Assembly: GCF_932294415.1 (NCBI RefSeq)
Contig: NC_065538.1
Span: forward strand, 74,563,834-74,627,833
Source of the DNA: Quercus robur
Taxonomy: Eukaryota > Streptophyta > Magnoliopsida > Fagales > Fagaceae
Reading direction: 5' to 3'
DNA length: 64,000 nucleotides
Shown here: one piece after another, positions 44,215 through 55,603 of the stretch
Layout: every line of letters begins with the position of its first letter
Numbering within the stretch: position 1 is the stretch's first letter
Translations under genes and position numbers: made by a program
Notes under the pieces: generated by a model
Databases searched by the model: none
What the model saw: the letters and a program-made list of their open reading frames with translations, nothing else
What the model was told of the DNA's origin: nothing

Positions 44215-46508
44215 TAAAAGGGGGTGCATTCAACTCAGTAGTCTCTCAAGTCGAGTCGGATTGATAGGTTGAGTTGTATTCTAAATCAAGTTCGGTTGGG
44301 TTTTAGTTGACAAAATTTTCAACTATGTTATGTTTAAGAATTTTTTTTATTATTTATTATTTTGATTTATTTCAAATTTTGGGTGTTCTTTTTAATTTAT
44401 TTTGAAATTTTGAAAAAAAAAATTAAATTAAAATATTAAGCTTTATTTGGATAAATTTATTTTCATCTCAAATGAGAAAGTATTGTTTTCTTAAAAGTAT
44501 CATATTTTTTCATCGAAGTATAGCTGTAATTTTACACAATAAAAAAAAAATAAAGTTATTAAAATAAGCTTAACCAAGTTTACAATGAGTCTAATTGTAT
44601 AAATTAGGGTAAAATACAATCATCTCTGAAGTTTGAACTATTGTCAAGCAGGTCTATGACATTTCAAAATTAGCTAATTTGATTCCTGAACCATATGCTA
44701 AATATAATGGTGTGCTGTCGTAGGCAACCAAAAATAAAACCTATACTCCTAAAAATATATGTAGTAATGCGAGTAAGGATCGTTCCCACGGAGAGTATCT
44801 AGCCTAATTTTATGCTATGTGAACAAGGAGGGGGGGTAGGTTTGAGTATAATGAAAACAATTTTAAGAAAAACAATAAAGGAACAATTCAAATTAAAATA
44901 TCGAAATCAATCAAGAGAACAAACCTTGGTCCAAGTCAACATCCAGCATCGGAATTTTACAACTGATCATCGATGCAAGTATATATCAATTCACACTTTG
45001 AATATTCACTGTTGGAACTATTTTCTTATCTCTCCTTAGTCGTAGTTAATTAAAAAAACAAGCGATCTAATAAACCCTAACTACTAAACAACCCAAGACA
45101 AGCGCTAAAAGTTTAATCTAGTAGCAGCCTTAAGAATTAGAGAGATCGATGAAACTAAATAGCACAAACACAAGCGGTTGCATTTAATTTAGTCGAGCAT
45201 TTTTTCTAAAATCTAATAATTTCTGACATAGCAAAACATTAAATCTTGATTGCTTCACAAGTTAGAGAGATCAAACAATTACAGATTTGATATCTAACCT
45301 AGCAGTAGATTGCAACGAATAATAAACTAGTAGGCCTCCTAGTAATTAAACGAGACAATCATGAAAATAAGCACAGAAGAACATCCGATATTCAAAGCAT
45401 AAATTGAATAATAAAAACAAATTAGATCTCACAGTTTTATTCTGAGGCTTCAGTTTCTTTCGACCAAGTACAAAAGTTTAGCCATGCAAGGCCATGATGA
45501 AAATTCAAAGGAAAAAAATTAGAGTAGAGGGGAGAGAGAGGCGTGTGTGTCTATCTAATTCTGATTTCTCCTCCCCCTTTCACACGTTAATTCCCCATTT
45601 CCCAAGCCTACAAAATTTCCTAAAAATATTCTCAATAATAATATCCAAATCTAACTAATTAAGAAAAAATATTAAAAATAAAACAAAGTCCTTATACAAC
45701 TAGGAAAGTGGTGTTTTTTAGCTGGAAATTTCGTGCACCAGATCTGGAGGCTTCCAAAAATAAACCACATCAAATACGCGTATTAGAATTTCAGGCAAAG
45801 GAACATTCCAGAACGTCAGCAGTGCAGGTGCAGCAACTTCAAGTCCGATTTCAACCTTGATGCAGCCCGTATCTCTCAAAACTCAAAACATGAAAGTTGT
45901 AGAGCTTTGTCTTGGAGTTCCATAGCATCTTGAATCATCTCAATCGGAGCTTGGATGAGAGAGTTATGCCTAGACTACGAAGCGATGTCAAAGCTGTCCA
46001 AAATCGCCCAATTAGCTACGTTTTGCACTTAATGCCTCCATTTGCATCCTAAATCAAAATATAAGAATAATGAGTACATTTAGGCATCAAATAAATATAA
46101 AAAACTAAACATTAAGGGAGAAAAATATGACAATTTGCATTCTCATCATATAATAATTGCATTTCTAGGAGAATATACTTTAGGGACCAAATTGGTTATT
46201 TTTTAAATATATATCATGGATTTGCTTAGCATTAGCTTAAACATCAAGAGTGCCGACTGTATTTTATGTTATAAATTATAATTATGTGTTTAATTATTGA
46301 TTTAAATAATTGAAAATTGAACCCAAATTTTTTTTTTATTAAATCTGAAAAAAATGGTCCCAAGCTGATAACTCAACCTAACCTAACACAATGATATTTT
46401 CCAATTTAAAAAGGTTGAAATAGCTTTCGATACGAAATTGACTCCTAACTTCGGATTAAGTTGACAAAAATTCTAAATTTAATATAACTTAACCTATGTG
46501 CACCTCTG
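44215..46508. mobile_element. Probable non-autonomous hAT-like element, split by a solo LTR
   Basis: The left end (AAAAGGGGGTGCATTCAAC) and the right end (reverse complement CAGAGGTGCACATAGG) are similar. Sequences near both ends are rich in GGTTGAGTTG/CAACTCAACC and GGTTGGGTT. The flanks ATTACATA (44207-44214) and ATTACATT (46509-46516) fit an 8-base duplication with one change. It is about 850 bases long once the LTR at 44708-46148 is taken out. No transposase was seen. Confidence 0.45.
44708..46148. mobile_element. Solo LTR, family C, 1441 bases
   Basis: Starts TGGTGTGCTGTCGTAGGC and ends CATTCTCATCA (TG..CA with TGGTG/TGATG ends). The perfect 5-base duplication TATAA lies at 44703-44707 and 46149-46153. 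It contains the GGATCGTTCCCACGGAGAG block often seen near the LTR start of plant Gypsy-type elements. That family assignment is from memory of the motif, and the orientation is inferred as plus from it. No internal genes. Confidence 0.85.
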
Positions 46509-46516
46509 ATTACATT

Positions 46517-49500
46517 GAGTTTTTCTTTATCGTGGAAAGAAAAATGAGTAAAAGAAGATGGCGGAGGAGAGAAATGTACAACCTTGATTTTTTTTTTTTC
46601 TAACCTTAATCATTTACATTTTTTTTTTTAAATCCAAAAAAAAAAAAAATTTCTGGATCTAGATACAGAAATCAATTATCAGAAAGTCAAATTCATGCAT
46701 TGATGAGTTCATTAGAGGCTCTTCAAATATTCAAATTTTGAAGTAAATTGACTCGTCTGATAATTTTGTCATTTTTCTTCAAGCACGTTGGTTGGTGGGG
46801 AAGTACTTTTCTTCAAGTTAAAAAAAAACTGGGGATGCCATTCCTTTAATTCAAACCCAACTACCATGAAGCTTCAGAAAGAAAATGCGTACACAAAGAG
46901 GCTTAAATTTGACAATACAGAATCAGGTCGCAGAGGAAATAAAACTTGGGTACCTAAAGAAACCACCAAAAGTCACTCATATTAAAGCCATTGTTAAAAT
47001 GCACACGTTGTAAACCTGCCTTTTTTTGTCAAAGAAAATGAACAAAGCACGACTTTACTCTTCTTTTCTTTGCTTTTCTTTTGGATCTCTTGATTCTCTA
47101 TTTGAATTGTCACTATTCATTTCTTCTAAACCTTTTTCCCTTAACTTTGGGCGCCGTATGTTTGAAGTTTGAACAGATTCTGAGGAAAGAAGAGAAACCT
47201 ACTAACTTTTCCCTACTATATCCCTTCTGTGCACCAATTTCCTAATAAGACAATGTTGCATGCATGGAAAAGTTCTTCAATAATTGATGGATTCTAATTT
47301 TCAAGTCCAATGTATGAGTTTGGCTTATCAGCAAAACAATTGGGATAAGTTAAAGACAAATATTGTTCACACTGATGACATGTTGTGATTAGAATTATAT
47401 GATTTTCATACAAAGATAAGATTAAAATGTTATAAATCTAATAATTCATCCAGTATCACATCAATTAAAATTTTAAATGATGTTACACTTTGTATATTGT
47501 TAAATTCATTAAATAAAATTTTAACAGCAAGATAAAGAGTATTTTGTTTCGGGTCGATTATCAACATTATTTTGTTAGCACGAATCTCAATATATCATCT
47601 TAATAGTTGTGAAAAAGATTATAAAATTTTTAATTAAGTGCATCCACTCTTTCAAATTAATCCAATGGTCAAAATTAGGCCGACATTTTTTCTTGACCAA
47701 GAGAGAGATGTTCAAAGGTTTGATGTTTAAGTTTCCTACAAAAGTCTAAAACAAGAAAATTAAGATCTTTCCTACAAAATAAAACTCTTATTGGTCAAAG
47801 GTAAACAAAGGAAGCTACCATTAATTTTTATTGGTTGGGGTTACTCTACAAACCATCACCTTCCCTCTTCAACAATTTTCAAAAGAAACATTAAATAGAA
47901 TTGAAGGGAGTAAAGCAAAAGTACGTCAGAAGAGATTGAAAAACCAGGTGTAACAGAAAGAAAAAAAATATTAAACTTATAAATAAAGACAAAATTAGCA
48001 GTATTATCACCAAGATTTCTGGGATTAGTCTAATCATGGTACAGTAATTTTCACCGTTAGAATGGTACACCGCAAACGAGTTACTTGAAGACAAAACCTC
48101 AAATAATTAAGAGTATTAAACAAAGAGGCAGTTTTGTAAATAAGCATTAAATCTCATAGCATGCTTAAAGACTTTTATAAATAGTTTAAACTTATAAATC
48201 TTATTTTACTACCTTACGGTCTATGAACATTATCCTAGACCTTGAAAGTCGAAGTTCATTTACATAAAATACATTATTTTAGTAAAGAATTGGTATACAC
48301 ATCTTCACTCATTTCTTAGTAATTAATAGGCTTAATCTAGTTACCTTAGAAGTTGTATTTTTTTTTTTTAGGTGGACTTCAGATGATTACCTTTTAGAAG
48401 TTAGAATAATCATTTTGAGGTGGGTTTGGGATGAATATATATAAAGCATTTTCTATTAATTTCCTTCATCACTTTGTAAAAAATCACCCAAAAAAATTCT
48501 CAATTCTGCGTTTAAATAGATAATAGCTTCAGCCCAAAAAATAGATAACAATAAACTGCGAAGTGGAAAATGAAGGGCAGCTTGTTTGAGAACGTTTGTT
48601 CACCTTTCGATTTAATGAACCACTTTAATTAAAGTTTAATTTTTAGATTTGATTGCTTAATAAAACAACCATTTACATAAATTTAATTGAAAATTTTCCC
48701 AAAAAAAAAAAAAAAAAACACTTGATATAATCTAAAGTAAGTCACCAAATATGGCATCAATGAAATCAATAACAACCCTCTGAAACATCCATTTTTTTTT
48801 AATATAAAAGAAAAAGGTAAGTCAATTATTATTACTATAAAAATCAGTATGGAATACAATCTACAAATCAGGTGGTAATTCTTTTAACAAATCATAAAAT
48901 TAATAGATAAAACTGCTCTGAAATATCCTGTGATAGAACTATAAACCTTTCTTGCAAAATAACCAATTAAAAAATCACCTTTTTTTTTAGTGGAAGTCCA
49001 ATTTAAATTCAGATAAACCAAGTTTGCAAAATGGGAAATGTTAGTCTAAAAGTCAAATGCAAATTAATAACATTTTTTATTTAAATAAAGTGTGAAATGC
49101 TTTAGTAACTTGTGAGAGAAACTTGAATTTGGCTGATGATGACATTACACAATAATATAGGCTCCTTCAAACATTTATAATAAAACAAACGTCGTGTAAA
49201 GAAGAAAAGTAAGTTATTCATTCAAGAAAGAATGGTAGAAAAGGCCAAAAGGGTTCGTATAAAGCCCGGGCAATTTAAGATAAGAACTTTAAATTTTCTT
49301 GGATAATGATAATGACCAGTGGTGTCATCTACAGAAACCTTATCATAAACTTTATGGCGAACTAACTTATGGCGAGCTATGAACTTGATGCTTCCCCAAG
49401 CTTTGATTACAATAGATGAGTTTTGTACTTCAACTGACATATTATGGTGTTTTGAATAAAAATTTTTAAGGTTTAAAATTTCTATTCATTGTAACTTTTA

Positions 49501-49780
49501 AATTATTTAAAAAGAAAAAAAATATATGTATAAAAGAAATTGGATGGTATGCATTTAGATCTCACCAAGCCAATTATAATCTTAAAAAAGAAGTGGGAAA
49601 AGGATTACATGAAATAAGTGCAAAAAAAAAAAAAAAAATTATATATATATATAGGAGTACTTTTGTGTCACATGTGCACCAAAAAACTAACATTTCATTA
49701 ATGGGTTAGGTTTAAGTTACATATAGTGTAATTTTTATTTATTTTTAAATTATCATTTGAAAGGAATTCATTTCATGTTT
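46517..49780. other. Gene-free intergenic stretch
   Basis: AT-rich; no supported gene. It contains A/T tracts near 46590, 46620, 48360 and 48700. Short open frames here lack any recognisable domain. Confidence 0.5.
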
Positions 49781-49788
49781 AAAATTAA

Positions 49789-49935
49789 TGGTCTGTTTAG
49801 ATTGAGGAGAAAGAAGGGGGAGTAGAGTAAAGTATAGTAGATTTAGCCTAAAATTAACCTATTTTTAGCTAACTTTACTCTACTCTCCTCCACTCCTCTT
49901 CCCCCCCCCCCCCCCCCCCCAATCCAAACAAGCCC
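49789..49935. mobile_element. Small Tourist-like MITE / hairpin with C tract
   Basis: 147 bases. The left arm TGGTCTGTTTAGATTGAGGAG pairs with the right arm (reverse complement GGGCTTGTTTGGATT). The inner arms AGTAGAGTAAAG and CTTTACTCTACT also pair. It is flanked by TAA at 49786-49788 and 49936-49938. A run of 18-20 C (49902-49920) lies inside the right arm. Confidence 0.7.
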
Positions 49936-49938
49936 TAA

Positions 49939-51730
49939 CTTATACAAATCAAGTGTATAAAACAATGTTATTAATTCCATGTTGGTGCCTTTTTCGGTTT
50001 GTCTATTGGAATTTGGAATGGATATTTAGGTATCGGTTAATTCTAGCATACCGTTTTGGGATTACCGCTAATATATATAATACTCATATTAACTCATCAT
50101 TAATGAAATATAATAATAATAATCAAATCCAATCAACATAGTTTTAGGTTATTTTGTATATAAAAAAAAATGACCAAATTGGTATTTGAACATAATGAAC
50201 CAAAATCACTAATCAAAATTGGACGAAACGACCTAGATTTTAGTCTGAGATGGAATGAGGAGTTTTTTCATTCCGATTTTCTTAATAATACAATAATTTC
50301 TATTCGTTCTAGTAAGAATAGAATGGAATCCACAACTATAGTATAAACTACCACGTCATTTAGAATTTTAAATATGTGACAATTTGTATGCTATTTTTTT
50401 TTTATAACAGTCTGTATACTATTAGATCAAAATAAAATAAAATTTTAACTATGAAATGGATAAAATAAAGAGGATTTTTTATATAAAAACAATTGAGATA
50501 GAAATCATACTTTAACATATGTGTGTGAAGATCACTTCTGAAGATTTGAATCTTGACCCATATCTCCCCTCTACCCATAAAAACTTGTACTTGTGGAGTG
50601 ATCATTATGCTAAGGATGCACGGTGATGAAGCAGAGAGGAGTTGAAACGAAAATGATAATGCTCAACTTTTATTAATGTTATACCACTTTATAACTTTCT
50701 ATTAAATGTATTTCTTGAGAAGCCTGCTATTGGATTACATTGTCTTTTTATACACTTCAAGATTGCAAAATATCAAGACAATCAAAAATTAATAACTATC
50801 ACATCTATAACATTCTTAAATCTTCAAAAAAAAAAAAATTATACTTCAAATTAGATGCAAAACATTAATTTATGGATTTCATAGTAAATAAAAAAAAAAT
50901 TTATTTCATAGTTTTGTGTGCATATTAAAGGAAAATAAACATTTAATCCAAAAATAATTTTTTTTAAATATTAATCAAATAAAAAGTTATTTGTTTGGTG
51001 TAATATTAACTTAACAAGTTGATCAACTACATGAAAGATGTCAACAAAAAGTTACACAAAGTGTAAACTTGAGACTAACCCTTCATTAATTTCTCTAGTA
51101 TGATCATTTATATATGTAGTGGTGACTGGTGAGATAATCAAAGTTAAAAGAAGAATATAGCTTTTACTAACATATATCGTTAAAACATGCGTGAAGGAAT
51201 ATTAAATGTTTAATGATGAGATGTAATGCAGATTCTTTGAAATAAATAAATAAAATACGTATAAAAAAAATAAATAAATAAAATACATATATTGTTAATT
51301 CACTGGAACGCGACACGTACAAATTGAAAGTGGTTGTGTGTGCTTTTCTTAATTTTATTTTACAACTTTCTTTTTTAATTTTTTTAGTGAAAGGTTAAAA
51401 TAATCAACTACTACGTACTAAATGCACATTCACTTGTTCCCACAATTTAAGGATCTTAGTTTAGGAACTTGTTAACAAAATCCAATAAAAATAGAGGAAA
51501 AATGTGAATAAAACAATATTGCTGACTATAAATGAGTCACTTCCATGGTACTATGCCGTTAGTGAATTCTTGTTAGTAATTTAAATAGTGAAAAAAAAAT
51601 AGAAAAAAAAAAAAAAAAAAAAACCCTCTTATACATTTGGATAAGAATTTTTAAAATTATACAATAATCGGCTATTTAGTTATTATAATTAAAACATTCA
51701 CAATATAATAATTATTTATTCAAGTTCATA
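49939..51730. other. Gene-free intergenic stretch
   Basis: Very AT-rich; no supported gene. A-runs lie near 50827 and at 51601-51622. Confidence 0.5.
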
Positions 51731-51739
51731 TCCAACCCA

Positions 51740-52189
51740 TGGAAAAAATTGGCTTTTGCCCCTTTCAAAAAAAAAAAAAAATCCAGCATTTTGCCCTCTT
51801 TCCCAAATTAATTAGGGAAATGCCCCTCTTTTGAAACTCGATTTTCTCAAAATCGAGTTAAGCCCTATAGTGACGTTTTTAAGGATCCTATAGTGACTTT
51901 TTAAGGACCTATAGTAGCGTTTTGTAATCCGATTTCCATGAAGTCGAGTTATAGGTAAAAAAAAAAGAAAAAAAATTGCATTTAATTCGACTTCATGGAG
52001 ATCGGATTACAAAACGCCACTATAGGTCCTTAAAACGCCACTATAGGGCTTCAGAATTTTTTTTTTTTTTTTTATAACTCGATTTTAAGAAAATCAAGTT
52101 TCAAAAGAGGGACATTTCTCTAATTAGTTTGGAAATAGGGCAAAATGCTAGATTTTTTTTTTTGAAAGGGGCATTTGCCCATTTTCTCC
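51740..52189. mobile_element. MULE-type hairpin MITE
   Basis: 450 bases whose two halves are reverse complements along almost the whole length. The arms share GCCCCTTTCAAAAAAA, GCATTTTGCCCT, GAAACTCGATTTTC, CTATAGTG and TGAAGTCGAGTT motifs. A perfect 9-base duplication TCCAACCCA lies at 51731-51739 and 52190-52198. The A/T tract inside each arm has a different length. No coding sequence. Transcribed RNA from it would fold into a near-perfect hairpin of about 200 base pairs. Confidence 0.88.
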
Positions 52190-52205
52190 TCCAACCCACC
52201 CATAT

Positions 52206-52668
52206 TCAGGGGCAGAGCTAGAATTTTTTGTTTAGAGGGGCCAAATTGTAGTACTAATATATTAGTCAAGAGTCAAGATAAACCATCACATACATGCATA
52301 AATACACACACATATATAAACCTTAATATTTTGATACTAGATTAAGTCATAATTTATAAAATATATAGTATAAAAAACTATCTACTTTGTCATATGCATA
52401 TTCACTAGATAATATTTTTAGGGGAATTTATCATGTTTTAAATTCTAATGAGTGTTCAAAATTTGTCTAGTTTGATATTAAATATATACGAAAAATGAAT
52501 TTAAGAAAACAAAAACTACCTAGTCTGTATAACTAATAGGCCAATTGGCAAATTCAATTATTTTTTAAAAGCATCATTAGACCTTTTTTCCTTTTTTTTT
52601 GGGGGGGGGGGGGGTTCTATTTTTGAAACTAAGTATTTAAAAATTTTAATAACTATACATAAAGTAAA

Positions 52669-52713
<45 letters not shown>

Positions 52714-52760
52714 ATTTGGAGGGGCCATGGCCCGCTAAGCTTAGATGTAGCTCTGCCTCT
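52206..52760. mobile_element. hAT-type non-autonomous element
   Basis: 555 bases. Ends are TCAGGGGCAGAGCTAGAA (left) and AGAGGCAGAGCTACAT (right, reverse complement), with GAGGGGCC/GGCCATGGCCCCTCC just inside. An exact 8-base duplication ACCCATAT lies at 52198-52205 and 52761-52768. It contains a G run (about 52601-52614) and a poly(T) tract of about 37 bases (52673-52709). No transposase. Confidence 0.8.
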
Positions 52761-53695
52761 ACCCATATCATGTAAAATCCAATAGAATAAAAGTTGGATT
52801 CTAACCGTCGTGGTTACAAGTTTCATTATTTATTTTAAATTATATTATATTCTTTGGATATGTACCCATGTGCATCCATTGCGTAACTTCAAATAATTTT
52901 TATTGTATTATTTTTACTATTTATATTTTTCATATATATATCACTTAAATATTTAATTAGTTTACATCTAAATTTTAATTAAATCATACATCATACAAGC
53001 ATAATACTAATGTAAAGTAAAAATACATACATTAGGTCTTAAGTGCCCAAATAATTAGTTTTGGGTGTAATTTTCCTATTCCACATATGCTAAGTAATTA
53101 CAGGAAGAAATCTCATATATGTGAGCCCAAAATGTTATGGAGGAATTTTGGAATCCCAAACTTGTTTGATTTCATCACAAGACATTAAGAACTGCTAGAT
53201 GAGATCTAATATGTAAGTTTTATAATTTTTTAAATAGGCTAGGGGTAGAGTAAACACATGACTCAAACTTAAGACCACATACCATAGTAAATTACTGAAA
53301 TATCCTTTAGTATAAACCATTTCTTAAAATTTAATCATTCATTTAACAATACTTTTTAATATTGTGATTATCATATCTTCATAGTTGTGATGTTGATTTG
53401 AGCACAAAATATTATAGACTTCACACTCCATTTGATACTTCCTAAATATTTACCTAGACAAATTAAAAAGAATAAAAAAAGAAAACCATTTTAACCACCT
53501 ATTCTCCCGGTGTTATTTACCTAAAGTCAAAAGAAAACTAGGTATGTATTAATGGGTAGTCGTAGAGAAAATAGACTAGTAGTATCAAGTAGAAGAAGTA
53601 TATAAATAATAAATATGAATGAATATGATAGAGAGGAGGGAGGCAATAGGTGAACGAAGAAAGTCTAAGCAAGTGACTCGGTCCCACGGGTAGAC

Positions 53696-53855
53696 AGTCA
53701 ACATGGCTCCCGGGGGTAGATGTAGAGAGATATGAAACGTGGTATATTATGTCATGCTACGTGGGGCCATGCAGAGACTAGCGTACTGGCCCACCCGGTC
53801 GCCAGTCATCAACAGCCCCCACCAGTTCAGAAGAGAAAAAAACCAGCATAGCATG

Positions 53856-53886
<31 letters not shown>

Positions 53887-54206
53887 AGAGCCGGGCCGTC
53901 AAATTCGTTGACTTGGCTATCCCCCACACTTTTTTTTCTTTTTTCTTTTTTTTTTTTTCTTTCTTTTCCTCACGTGGAACGCGCCGCACCGTTCGGGGCG
54001 GTGGGTTATTTTTTTCTTTTTTTCTTTGATTTTATAGATATATAGAAGAAATGAAACCCAGTCAAACTCTTTCTTGACGAAATGTGGACGAAACCTCGTT
54101 TCCATCACTCACTTTCTCCTTTTTCCCCTTTTTGTCTACCTATTTGGGTCGGTACTTACCACCTACCAAACCTTTCTTTTGGGATCCCCCGACCCGGATT
54201 TTGACT
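53696..54206. promoter_or_regulatory. Cluster of W-box cores upstream of the WRKY gene
   Basis: TTGACT occurs at 53908-53913 and 54201-54206 on the plus strand and at 53696-53701 and 54060-54065 on the minus strand. A further TTGAC core lies at 53898-53902 (minus). WRKY proteins bind TTGAC(C/T). The cluster lies 1.4-1.9 kb before the start codon, in a block more GC-rich than its surroundings. A regulatory role is inferred. Confidence 0.45.
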
Positions 54207-54794
54207 ATGTTCACATTGCTTTCAATAAATTCAAAATTGGGATCTAGGTTTTTTTTTTTTTTTTTTTTATATATATATACAATTTGATAGTTGGAGAAAC
54301 TTGGATTTTATTTTACCTTTGTTAGGAATATTTGTCTATGTTCACACATTGCTTGAAAATTTTGATAGTTGGAAAAACATGGATTTGAGTTTTTGATGTT
54401 TCAGTTCAAATTTCACTTATATTAAAGAATTGTCTTGTATTAAAAACTGAGTTGGTGACTTAAACTTATGATAGTAATTAGTAAGTAAACATCATTAAAT
54501 AGATCTTATAAATTTAAATCATATCGTGTTTAAAAAAAACAAATCTTATCAAACTTTTATACCAACTACTAAGTTATATATTGAAAATTACACAATAATG
54601 TATAATTATATATAAAATAAAGGTTCAAATTAGGAACAAGTAATTGTTGTTTTCATTATAAATTAAAGAAAGTATTTCTTAAAATGAAAAATGAAAACAA
54701 TGTTAAAATACAGAGTAAGAACCATAATGTTTTTTTTTTTTTCCTTTTTAGATGAAGTAAGAACCATATTGTTAATTGTTAAAAGTGGGGCATA

Positions 54795-54996
54795 TATACT
54801 AGATGAATTCAAATAAAGCATGAAACACCTATAACTCGTGTGCATAGATATTATTAAAATAAAATAAAATAAAGTTACCGTTTTTAAGAGGAAATTAAAT
54901 TTATACTAGTTGAATTCAAACAAAACATGAAACACCTATAACTCGTGTGCATGGATATTATTAAAATAAAATAAAAGTAAGTTACTGTTTTTAGGA
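54795..54996. repeat. Tandem duplication, two ~94-base copies, period 108
   Basis: Copies at 54795-54888 and 54903-54996 share TGAATTCAAA, ACACCTATAACTCGTGTGC, TATTATTAAAATAAAATAAA and GTTACCGTTTTTA/GTTACTGTTTTTA. They differ at few positions, so the duplication is fairly recent. Confidence 0.85.
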
Positions 54997-55425
54997 AGAA
55001 TAATAGTAAGGGTGTTTTAGTAGATTTTGGTTAAAAAAACAGTCTTAGTTACTGCGACTGATAAAATCTTTAAAAAATTGATTAATTGATACTTTCAACT
55101 TTACAAGAAAAGTGTGAAAGGAGAGTAAAACAGCAAAACAAAAACAAAAATGAAATCAATTTGATGTCGGAGCAAGTTAACAGGTGCAGAAGACAAAATG
55201 GGGCAACCCATTGAAATGGAAATCCGAGAATGGGAAAGTCTACAAAACAACAGTGGGCCCCAAAGCCATCTGGACAGAGTGACGCACCGTCTGACGCAAA
55301 ATGGCAAAGTCCCATCAAATGCTCTCTCTCAAGTCTCAAAACACACCAAAAAGTTTTTAAAAAAATTAAATAAAAAAATTAAAAAAAATCCCAGTTCCAA
55401 TCCATTTGGTCTTCGTTCCAAACCC

Positions 55426-55434
55426 TTTTTATAG
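55426..55434 (+). promoter_or_regulatory. Candidate TATA box of the WRKY gene
   Basis: TTTTTATAG lies about 170 bases before the ATG. The predicted leader has a long CT-rich run (about 55490-55530) and a further TTGACT at 55511-55516. Confidence 0.5.
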
Positions 55435-55603
55435 GCGAGCCCATTGCACCGGTAAAAAACTTCACAGACTTCTTTCATCCCCCATAAACTCTTTCTCTCT
55501 CTTTCTCTCTTTGACTCTCTCTCTCTTAAAATCTCTTCTTCTCTGCTACTCTCTCCATAGGTTTTTTGCTTTGTCTCTAAAAAAACCTTTCTTTCTTGCT
55601 TTT

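Larger units (their letters stand above)
52769..55420. other. Intergenic region upstream of the WRKY gene
   Basis: No gene is supported. It includes a GA repeat (about 53866-53887), a GC-richer block (53640-54000) that stands out from the AT-rich flanks, several W-boxes (listed separately) and a tandem duplication at 54795-54996. The distal part up to about 53580 is AT-rich. Confidence 0.5.
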
